Source of the DNA: an uncultured Lachnospiraceae bacterium
GTDB lineage: Bacteria; Bacillota; Clostridia; Lachnospirales; Lachnospiraceae
Length of the DNA stretch: 42,911 nt
Direction: 5' to 3'
Assembly (NCBI GenBank): GCA_947643615.1
Contig: CANRWO010000028.1
Location: 1-42,911 of the forward strand
Notes under the pieces: generated by a model
Databases searched by the model: none
What the model saw: the letters and a program-made list of their open reading frames with translations, nothing else
What the model was told of the DNA's origin: nothing
Made by a program: the position numbers and the translations under genes
Shown here: piece by piece, positions 1-7,074 of the stretch
Numbering within the stretch: position 1 is the first letter of the stretch
Layout: every line of letters starts with the position of its first letter

Positions 1-2585
1 ACTCTGAACGGTGAGCAGGATACATAATCCAATCCGATCTTATGGCAGAACTCTACGGAAGAAGGATCTCCGCCGTGCTCGCCGCAGATACCGATGTGCA
101 GCTTAGGATTAACAGGCTTGCCCAGCTTGATAGAAGTCTCCATCAGTCTGCCCACACCGCTCTGATCCAATTTAGCAAAAGGATCGTTCTCAAATATCTT
201 TGTGTCATAATAAGCATTCAGGAACTTACCTGCATCGTCACGGGAGAAGCCGAAGGTCATCTGAGTCAAGTCATTCGTACCGAAGCAGAAGAAATCAGCC
301 TCCTTGGCAATCTCGTCGGCAGTCAAAGCCGCTCTGGGGATCTCAATCATTGTACCTACTTCATATTCCAATTCGATTCCTGCCCCGGCGATCTCTGCGT
401 CGGCAGTCTCCACCACCAGCTTTTTCACGACCTTTAATTCCTTCACCTCACAGATCAGGGGGATCATAATCTCAGGCTTTACGTTCCAGTCGGGATGAGC
501 CTTCTTTACGTTGATGGCAGCACGAATCACGGCCCTGGTCTGCATCTTCGCAATCTCAGGATAGGTTACCGCAAGACGGCATCCTCTGTGGCCCATCATA
601 GGGTTAAATTCATGCAGGGAAGCAATAATGTTCTTAATGGTCTCAACGGACTTGCCCTGGGTTTCTGCCAGCTTCTCAATATCGGCTTCCTCGGTAGGAA
701 CGAACTCATGCAGAGGCGGATCCAGGAAACGGATGGTAACAGGATTCCCCTCCAGGGCCTCATACAGCGCCTCGAAATCATTCTGCTGGAAAGGCAGAAT
801 CTTCTCCAATGCCGCCTCTCTCTCCTCCAGGGTATCGGAACAGATCATCTCACGGAATGCCGCGATCCTGTCCTCCTCGAAGAACATATGCTCCGTACGG
901 CACAGTCCGATACCTTCCGCACCCAGCTCACGTGCCTTCTTGGCATCTGCGGGCGTATCCGCATTGGTGCGTACCTTTAATGTACGGAACTTGTCCGCCC
1001 AAGCCATAACGCGGCCGAACTCACCTGCGATGGTTGCATCTACCGTCTTGATCTGGCCGGCATAGATATTTCCTGTGGTTCCGTCGATGGAGATATAATC
1101 TCCCTCGTGGAACTCCTGCCCTGCCAGAGTGAATTTCTTGTTTGCCTCATCCATTGCAATATCGCCGCAGCCGGATACACAGCAGGTGCCCATACCACGG
1201 GCAACCACTGCCGCATGGGAGGTCATACCGCCGCGGACTGTCAAAATACCCTGGGCGACTTTCATACCGGTGATATCTTCGGGAGAAGTCTCCAGACGAA
1301 CCAGAACTATCTTCTCTCCCTTTGCAGCCCACTCTTCCGCATCCTCCGCAGTAAATACAATCTTACCGCAGGCAGCCCCGGGAGAAGCGCCCAGGCCTTT
1401 GCCGATGGGGGTGGCTGCTTTCAGTGCTGCTGCGTCGAACTGGGGATGCAGCAGGGTGTCAAGGTTACGGGGATCGATCATGGAAACAGCCTCAGCCTCG
1501 GTCTTATGTCCCTCGTCCACCAGATCGCAGGCAATCTTTAATGCCGCCTGGGCAGTTCTCTTTCCGTTACGGCACTGGAGCATATACAGCTTCTTATTTT
1601 CAACGGTAAATTCCATATCCTGCATGTCATGATAATGGTTTTCCAGAATCTCACAAACCTTAATAAACTCCTCATATGCCTCAGGGAACTCCTGCTCCAT
1701 CTGGGCAATGGGCATAGGCGTGCGCACCCCTGCCACCACATCCTCACCCTGGGCATTCTTCAGGAACTCACCCATCAGCTTCTTCTCACCGGTAGCAGGA
1801 TCACGGGTAAATGCAACACCGGTGCCGGACTCCTCGTTTAAGTTACCGAATACCATGGGCATTACGTTTACTGCGGTACCCCAGGAATAAGGGATGTCAT
1901 TGTCACGGCGGTATACATTCGCGCGAGGGTTGTCCCAGGAACGGAACACCGCCTCAATAGCCAGTTTCAGCTGCTCCACAGGGTCGGAAGGGAAATCCTT
2001 GCCCAGCTGGCTCTTATACTCCGCCTTGAACTGCTCTGCCAGCGTCTTTAAATCGGCTGCAGTCAGCTCCACGTCGAACTTGACACCTTTTTCTTCCTTC
2101 ATCTTATCGATCAGCTGCTCAAAATATTTCTTGCCGACCTCCATGACCACATCCGAAAACATCTGGATAAAACGTCTGTAGGAATCATATACGAAACGCT
2201 CAAAAGCAGGATCCGGGTTGCCTGCGATCATAGCCGCAACCACTTCATCATTCAGTCCCAGGTTCAATATGGTATCCATCATGCCGGGCATGGAAGCACG
2301 TGCGCCGGAACGGACGGAAACCAGCAGGGGATTCTGCAGATCGCCGAACTTCTTGCCGTTGATTTTCTCCATCTCTGCCACATACTCCATGGTCTGGCCC
2401 ATGATTTCATCGTTGATCTTACGGCCGTCCTCGTAGTACTGGGTACAAGCTTCCGTGGTAATGGTAAAACCCTGGGGGACAGGCAGGCCGATACTCGTCA
2501 TCTCCGCCAGGTTTGCACCCTTGCCGCCGAGAAGGTTCCGCATGCTCATGTCGCCTTCACTGAATAAATAAACCCATTTCTTCAT
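1..2585 (-). CDS. ppdK: pyruvate, phosphate dikinase (3' end beyond window)
   Basis: Interconverts ATP, pyruvate and phosphate with AMP, PEP and PPi in the cytoplasm; in fermentative Clostridia it usually works in the glycolytic direction. The reading frame is open from ATG 2583-2585 to the window edge and gives 861 residues, about 10-15 short of the usual 873-876, so only the extreme C-terminus is missing. Visible in order: N-terminal ATP-grasp region (about 1-340, early GGKGANLAEM), the swivelling phosphohistidine domain with GGMTSHAAV (His about 457), and the C-terminal PEP/pyruvate barrel with FGTNDLTQM and the catalytic Cys in ICGEHGG (about 834). The start is supported by GGGAGAAAATTAG just upstream. 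Identity is secure from unbroken family motifs. It is apparently transcribed alone from the promoter at 2924-2952 through a long leader. Confidence 0.97.
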   Translation of the reverse strand, partial: MKKWVYLFSEGDMSMRNLLGGKGANLAEMTSIGLPVPQGFTITTEACTQYYEDGRKINDEIMGQTMEYVAEMEKINGKKFGDLQNPLLVSVRSGARASMPGMMDTILNLGLNDEVVAAMIAGNPDPAFERFVYDSYRRFIQMFSDVVMEVGKKYFEQLIDKMKEEKGVKFDVELTAADLKTLAEQFKAEYKSQLGKDFPSDPVEQLKLAIEAVFRSWDNPRANVYRRDNDIPYSWGTAVNVMPMVFGNLNEESGTGVAFTRDPATGEKKLMGEFLKNAQGEDVVAGVRTPMPIAQMEQEFPEAYEEFIKVCEILENHYHDMQDMEFTVENKKLYMLQCRNGKRTAQAALKIACDLVDEGHKTEAEAVSMIDPRNLDTLLHPQFDAAALKAATPIGKGLGASPGAACGKIVFTAEDAEEWAAKGEKIVLVRLETSPEDITGMKVAQGILTVRGGMTSHAAVVARGMGTCCVSGCGDIAMDEANKKFTLAGQEFHEGDYISIDGTTGNIYAGQIKTVDATIAGEFGRVMAWADKFRTLKVRTNADTPADAKKARELGAEGIGLCRTEHMFFEEDRIAAFREMICSDTLEEREAALEKILPFQQNDFEALYEALEGNPVTIRFLDPPLHEFVPTEEADIEKLAETQGKSVETIKNIIASLHEFNPMMGHRGCRLAVTYPEIAKMQTRAVIRAAINVKKAHPDWNVKPEIMIPLICEVKELKVVKKLVVETADAEIAGAGIELEYEVGTMIEIPRAALTADEIAKEADFFCFGTNDLTQMTFGFSRDDAGKFLNAYYDTKIFENDPFAKLDQSGVGRLMETSIKLGKPVNPKLHIGICGEHGGDPSSVEFCHKIGLDYVSCSPFR

Positions 2586-2917
2586 CTAATTTTCTCCCTT
2601 TCCAAATATGGTTGTAACTGTCCCAAACCGAAGTTCCCGCAGGACATCCGCCTTACGGCGCCGCAGTCCCTGCCTTTCCGACAGACACGATATCTACCGT
2701 CAGTTGCCGATTTGCAGGCGTACCTTTTATATTATATCCGGGCAAACCTCCTTGCTGAAGAAAATTTATTCTTCGGAGTATCGCCGGCTATCATGCAGAC
2801 GGCACACCAGTCTCTGACGGAGCCGAATACCGCCCCCGATTCCGGCCAGTTCACATAGTTTTCAGACAGCCGGAAACTCCCGTCTGCCTGGAGCGTGTTT
2901 GAAAACCACTTCAATAC
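2586..2917 (-). promoter_or_regulatory. long structured 5' leader of ppdK
   Basis: This 330-nt stretch between the predicted ppdK start site and its ATG holds no convincing gene. Its RNA can form a perfect 7-bp stem (2869-2875 with 2840-2846). The segment 2877-2887 can pair with either of two downstream strands: 2816-2822 (7 bp with one bulge) or 2795-2802 (8 bp perfect). The two pairings exclude each other, as in a switch. A GAAGAA/TTCTTC hairpin follows around 2755-2775. A second possible -10 box (TATAAT, plus-strand 2731-2736, weak -35) could give a shorter transcript. No riboswitch class or T-box motif was recognised. Confidence 0.45.
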
Positions 2918-2923
2918 GAGCAT

Positions 2924-2952
2924 ATTTTAACAATTTACCATGGGAATATCAA
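2924..2952 (-). promoter_or_regulatory. sigma-A promoter of ppdK
   Basis: On the minus strand TTGATA (plus-strand 2947-2952) is followed after exactly 17 bases by TAAAAT (2924-2929). The likely start site is near 2917, giving a leader of about 330 nt. Confidence 0.7.
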
Positions 2953-3094
2953 GCTGAATATGACACTCTTTTGACAAACTTTGGAATTTCGTGCAATCTG
3001 CCAACATTCTATTTTATGCCTGCTACAGTTTGCACAAGAGCAGTATCATTGTAACTGCTTACATTTTAAAAAATTACATACGAAAACAGCAGAA

Positions 3095-3121
3095 GCCTGA
3101 AAATCTCTTTATTTTTCAGGC
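3095..3121 (-). terminator. hairpin at the end of the GDPD gene
   Basis: GCCTGAAAA and TTTTCAGGC form a perfect 9-bp stem. The stop codon of the phosphodiesterase gene lies within the hairpin. The following U-tract is poor (TTCTGCTGTTTTC), so termination may be incomplete. Confidence 0.5.
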
Positions 3122-3933
3122 ACAAAGCTGTCGAAAATGCAGATGTCGAAATACTTCCTTGCCGCCTCCAGCTCATGGGGCGTCTTAATGGTCCAGGCCA
3201 CGGCCGTATTGCGGTAAAATTCACGGCAGAATCTGCGGGAAAACATTTTCGGGTATTTATGGTTATATGCCACGAAGTCCGGCCTCCCGATCCAATTGAA
3301 CAGAAGGTTCTGCAACAAAAAGCACACCGGGCCGTTATACTCCCCTTCTTTTAAAAAGGCATCCGACAGCTGGCCGCGCACAATCTCCCTGCGGTTCTTC
3401 CTGTACCAGCGCACTGCCAGGGGATGAAAGGATTCAATACAGTACATTCCCCTGTATTCCGACAGCAGCCTGTCCGCCGCCGGGCAAACGGAAGTATCCA
3501 TGGTAGCCAGCTTCAGTTCCACGATCAGGGGCACTCTGCCGTTCACCAGCTCAAGCGCTTCCCGGAACAGGGGAATCCGCTGGTCCGATCCGCAGAGCCG
3601 AAACTGCTGCAGCTCCTGGCAGGTGTAATCACATACCTTCCCCTCCGCTCCGCAAATCCTTTTCAATGTAAAATCGTGGAAGACTACCGGAATGCCGTCT
3701 TTGGAAAGCTGCACATCCATCTCGATGCCGAAACCTCCTTCCACCGCCTTTCGGAAGGCTTCCAGAGAATTCTCCGGCGCGTTGGAGTTGTTGTCGTACA
3801 GGCCCCTGTGGGCATAAAGCCATTTCCGGTAGGACGATGTGTCCGGTTTGCCGAAGACCCTCGGCATGATCATATAAAAATACATTGCTGCTAAAAACAG
3901 CAGGCATGCTATTATGATTAGCAAAATCACCAT
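3109..3933 (-). CDS. membrane-anchored glycerophosphodiester phosphodiesterase
   Basis: Hydrolyses glycerophosphodiesters to glycerol-3-phosphate and an alcohol (UgpQ/GDPD family). The 274-residue product starts with one hydrophobic segment (about 2-23), so it is probably tethered to the membrane. The catalytic pattern of the TIM-barrel family is present: HRG at 42-44, the acidic pair in EMDV (Glu71, Asp73) and His86 in FHDF. Later barrel strands include VELKL and VAWTIKT. The ATG is preceded by GGGGAAGGAAA. It is followed by a hairpin and appears monocistronic; the ABC-F gene is divergent. Substrate (phospholipid-derived diester or teichoic-acid-type polymer) cannot be told from sequence. 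Confidence 0.9.
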   Translation of the reverse strand: MVILLIIIACLLFLAAMYFYMIMPRVFGKPDTSSYRKWLYAHRGLYDNNSNAPENSLEAFRKAVEGGFGIEMDVQLSKDGIPVVFHDFTLKRICGAEGKVCDYTCQELQQFRLCGSDQRIPLFREALELVNGRVPLIVELKLATMDTSVCPAADRLLSEYRGMYCIESFHPLAVRWYRKNRREIVRGQLSDAFLKEGEYNGPVCFLLQNLLFNWIGRPDFVAYNHKYPKMFSRRFCREFYRNTAVAWTIKTPHELEAARKYFDICIFDSFVPEK

Positions 3934-4226
3934 TTTCCTTCCCCCAATTCCGGTCTGCCCTTCTATCCCGGCACAGGCCTTCCCCGAAATGCGTCTGGGA
4001 ACCCATCCGCAGACCCGGGTATTTTATAAATGATTTACCCGGCATGGCCATGCCGGCATCCGGCAATTTTTACAGCCAAATACAGCCTACTCCATTTGCG
4101 GAATAATTTCAAGAACCCATTCCAAAATTTTGGTTAACTTATGGAATTCTTTTGTAAATCTTAAGAATAGAAACTTAAGTATAAAACCCCCTGTCCTCCC
4201 TATTATGCCGAAACTGCCAATTTTGC

Positions 4227-4254
4227 TTGAAATATCAATGTTTTTATGTATAAT
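4227..4254 (+). promoter_or_regulatory. promoter of the ABC-F gene
   Basis: TTGAAA (4227-4232), 16-bp spacer, perfect TATAAT (4249-4254). Predicted start near 4261, about 36 nt before the chosen ATG. The rest of the intergenic region (3934-4226) is AT-rich toward this end and shows no other clear structure. Confidence 0.65.
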
Positions 4255-4296
4255 AGAGGTTGACTGCATAAAATGAAAGAAAACAGAGGTATTATC

Positions 4297-5934
4297 ATGA
4301 TACAGGCAAGCAATGTAACGTTACGGATCGGCAAAAAGGCATTATTTGAGGACGTAAACATCAAGTTTACGGAAGGGAACTGCTACGGCGTCATCGGCGC
4401 CAACGGCGCAGGCAAATCCACTTTCCTGAAAATCCTTTCCGGCAAGCTGGAAACCACCAACGGGGACATTATCATCACTCCCGGGCAGCGTCTCTCCGTG
4501 CTGGAACAGGATCACTTTAAGTATGACGACTGCGTGGTAATGGATACCGTTATCATGGGCAACGACCGGTTATACCAGATCATGAAGGAAAAAGAAGCTC
4601 TTTATGCCAAGGAAGATTTCTCCGACGAGGACGGGATCCGCGCCAGCGAGCTGGAAGCGGAGTTCGCGGAGATGGACGGCTGGGAGGCAGAGTCCAACGC
4701 GGCCACTCTCTTGAACGGCCTGGGGATCGACACGGAGATCCATTATTCCTTAATGAAAGACCTGGATGGCAATATTAAGGTGAAGGTATTGCTGGCAAAG
4801 GCCCTCTTCGGCAACCCCGACATCCTGCTCCTGGACGAGCCTACCAACCACCTGGATCTGGATGCTATTTCGTGGCTGGAAGAATTCCTGATCAATTTCG
4901 AGAATACGGTTATCGTGGTATCCCACGACCGTTACTTCTTAAATAAGGTTTGTACCCACACGGCGGATATCGATTACGGCAAGATCCAGCTCTACGCCGG
5001 GAACTATGATTTCTGGTATGAATCCAGCCAGCTGCTGATCCGCCAGATGAAAGAGGCGAACAAGAAAAAGGAAGAAAAGATCAAGGAACTGCAGGAATTT
5101 ATCTCCCGCTTTTCGGCAAACGCTTCCAAGTCCAAGCAGGCAACTTCCAGGAAACGTGCCCTGGAGAAAATTGAGCTGGATGAGATCAGGCCTTCCAGCA
5201 GAAAATATCCCTACATTGATTTCCGTCCTGACCGGGAGATCGGCAACGAGATCCTGACCGTAGAACATTTGTCCAAGACTGTCAACGGGGAGAAAGTGCT
5301 GGACGACATCTCTTTCGTAGTCGGCCATGACGATAAGATTGCATTTGTGGGAAGCCAGGAGCTGGCAAAGACCACTCTGTTCCAGATCCTGATGGGCGAG
5401 CTGGAGCCGGACGAGGGAACCCTGAAATGGGGAGTTACCACCTCCCAGGCCTATTTCCCTAAGGACAACACCGCGGAATTTGACAATGATATGACCATCG
5501 TGGACTGGCTCACCGGTTATTCCCCCGTGAAGGACGTGACCTATGTCCGCGGTTTCCTGGGACGCATGCTGTTCGCAGGGGAGGACGGGGTAAAGAAAGT
5601 AAGGGTACTGTCCGGAGGAGAGAAGGTGCGCTGCCTCCTTTCCAAAATGATGATCAGCGGCGCCAACTGCCTGGTGCTGGACGAGCCTACCAACCATTTG
5701 GATATGGAGTCCATCACCGCCCTGAACAACGGATTGATCAAATTCCCCGGGGTAGCGCTGTTCTCCTGCCATGACCATCAGTTTGTGGAGACCACCGCAA
5801 ACCGCATAATGGAAATCCTGCCGGACGGGCATTTAATCGATAAGATCACTACCTATGACGAATATCTCGCCAGCGACGAGATGGCCAGGAAGCGTACCGT
5901 CTTTACCGCAAACAAAGAGGAAGATGAAAATTAA
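4297..5934 (+). CDS. ABC-F family ATPase (YkpA/YbiT-like)
   Basis: A soluble tandem-ATPase protein of the ABC-F family, which acts on ribosomes rather than membranes; 545 residues from ATG 4297 (AGAGG upstream). An in-frame ATG at 4273 lacks a good ribosome site. NBD1 has a canonical Walker A (GANGAGKST, 34-42) and LLLDEPTNHLD, but its signature reads LDGN (156-159) instead of LSGG. NBD2 has an unusual P-loop (GSQELAKTT from Gly352) but a canonical LSGGE (from 438) and DEPTNHLD. A basic, charged linker lies between them. Because ABC sites form between Walker A of one half and the signature of the other, one site is canonical and one degenerate. Not obviously an antibiotic-resistance type; role on the ribosome is unknown here. 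Confidence 0.93.
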   Translation: MIQASNVTLRIGKKALFEDVNIKFTEGNCYGVIGANGAGKSTFLKILSGKLETTNGDIIITPGQRLSVLEQDHFKYDDCVVMDTVIMGNDRLYQIMKEKEALYAKEDFSDEDGIRASELEAEFAEMDGWEAESNAATLLNGLGIDTEIHYSLMKDLDGNIKVKVLLAKALFGNPDILLLDEPTNHLDLDAISWLEEFLINFENTVIVVSHDRYFLNKVCTHTADIDYGKIQLYAGNYDFWYESSQLLIRQMKEANKKKEEKIKELQEFISRFSANASKSKQATSRKRALEKIELDEIRPSSRKYPYIDFRPDREIGNEILTVEHLSKTVNGEKVLDDISFVVGHDDKIAFVGSQELAKTTLFQILMGELEPDEGTLKWGVTTSQAYFPKDNTAEFDNDMTIVDWLTGYSPVKDVTYVRGFLGRMLFAGEDGVKKVRVLSGGEKVRCLLSKMMISGANCLVLDEPTNHLDMESITALNNGLIKFPGVALFSCHDHQFVETTANRIMEILPDGHLIDKITTYDEYLASDEMARKRTVFTANKEEDEN

Positions 5935-6014
5935 AGCGGTCCGTTTGGATCCCTTAACACCATTGAGCCGCCCGGAAACGGATTTCTCGCCGCCGGAGAC
6001 GGTGTGGAGGCAAC

Positions 6015-6899
6015 ATGATAGAGACCAGGCCTGTTGATTTACACGTACATTCCAACCGTTCGGACGGCACCTTCTCTCCCAGCCAATTGGTGGATTATGC
6101 CATGGAGAAAGGGTTGGCTGCTTTTGCCCTGACAGACCATGATTCTGTGGACGGACTGGATGAAGCCTGTTCCTATGCGGAACGGCTTCGCCGGGAACTG
6201 CCCCCGGAACAGGCGCGGAATGTCCCGGAAGTGATTCCCGGCATTGAATTTGCCACAAATTATCAGGGCAGGGAGGTGCATATCGTAGGCCTGTACATTC
6301 ATTACCATGACGGCCCGTTTCAAAAATATCTCCAGGATTTCGTCACATCGAGGATCAACCGAAACCGGAAAATGTGCACGCTGCTCCAGGAAGCCGGCAT
6401 TGCCATCAGCTATGAGGCACTGCTGGCAGATTTCCCCAATGCAGTAATAACAAGGGCACATTTTGCTAAATATTTACTAAACCACCGTTACGTCCAAAGC
6501 ATGAAAGAGGCTTTTGAACGCTATGTGGGGGATCACTGCCCCTATTATGTCCCCAGGGAAAAGGTGACGTCGGAGCAGGCCGTGGGTTTGATCTTACATG
6601 CCGGCGGCATTCCTATTCTGGCCCACCCCATCCTATACCGCATGAACGACCGGCGTCTGGAGGCCCTTGTCCGCCAATTAAAGGATGCGGGCCTCTTGGG
6701 CATTGAAGCCATTTACAGCACCTACAACGGAGCGGAAGAACGCCAGATCCGCCGGCTGGCTGAAACCTATGGCCTTGCCGTCAGCGGCGGCTCCGACTTC
6801 CACGGCGGAAACAAACCCGGCCTGGATCTGGCCGTAGGATACGGTAAACTGTATGTACCTTATTCCGTGTTGGAGAATATCAAATCATTGGTAAATTAG
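6015..6899 (+). CDS. PHP-domain phosphoesterase
   Basis: A 294-residue PHP-family metal-dependent phosphoesterase of the TrpH/YciV (RNase AM, nucleoside 3',5'-bisphosphate phosphatase) type. Metal-ligand motifs appear in order: DLHVHSNRSDGT near the N-terminus (His10, His12), TDHD, PGIEF, HIVGLYI, then AHP in the second half and GSDFHG near the C-terminus. Length fits the stand-alone family rather than PHP domains of DNA polymerases. The start is fixed by GGAGGCAAC before the ATG. It follows the ABC-F gene by 80 bp on the same strand and may be co-transcribed. The exact substrate is inferred from family only. Confidence 0.88.
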   Translation: MIETRPVDLHVHSNRSDGTFSPSQLVDYAMEKGLAAFALTDHDSVDGLDEACSYAERLRRELPPEQARNVPEVIPGIEFATNYQGREVHIVGLYIHYHDGPFQKYLQDFVTSRINRNRKMCTLLQEAGIAISYEALLADFPNAVITRAHFAKYLLNHRYVQSMKEAFERYVGDHCPYYVPREKVTSEQAVGLILHAGGIPILAHPILYRMNDRRLEALVRQLKDAGLLGIEAIYSTYNGAEERQIRRLAETYGLAVSGGSDFHGGNKPGLDLAVGYGKLYVPYSVLENIKSLVN

Positions 6900-6906
6900 C
6901 GCCGGG

Positions 6907-7058
6907 TGTACTAATACTCTTCGATCCGTGCTGGACGTGTGCCACCGGCACACAGCACCGTCAATCGACGTAGCCACCGCTACGCCCATTCCTCCGCCCT
7001 GCATATGAAAGAATCATTTTTCGCCAATGTATCAGAAATGAATGATTCATTGTACTAA
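6907..7058 (+). repeat. dispersed intergenic element, copy 1
   Basis: Fills the gap between the PHP gene and the glycosyltransferase gene. It shares a long stretch of high similarity with 23989-24136: the segments around GTGCCACCG, CACACAGC, CGACG.AGCCACCGCTACGCCC and TGCATATGAA, in the same order and orientation. It contains a perfect 7-bp hairpin (6937-6953). It is bounded by identical 8-bp direct repeats TGTACTAA (6907-6914 and 7051-7058), and a perfect 7-1-7 palindrome (7037-7051) sits at its right end. No coding capacity. Confidence 0.75.
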
Positions 7059-7074
7059 GCAAAGGAGTTTCCTT

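Noticed and set aside
2732..2923. 63-codon frame in the ppdK leader
   Set aside because: No clear ribosome site and no family resemblance; RNA structure explains the region better.
4087..4269. 60-codon minus-strand frame upstream of the ABC-F gene
   Set aside because: AT-rich, covers the ABC-F promoter, lacks a ribosome site.
4939..5832. 297-codon minus-strand open frame opposite the ABC-F gene
   Set aside because: It is a shadow of a gene with full ABC-F motifs; its product has no family pattern, and there is no ribosome site.
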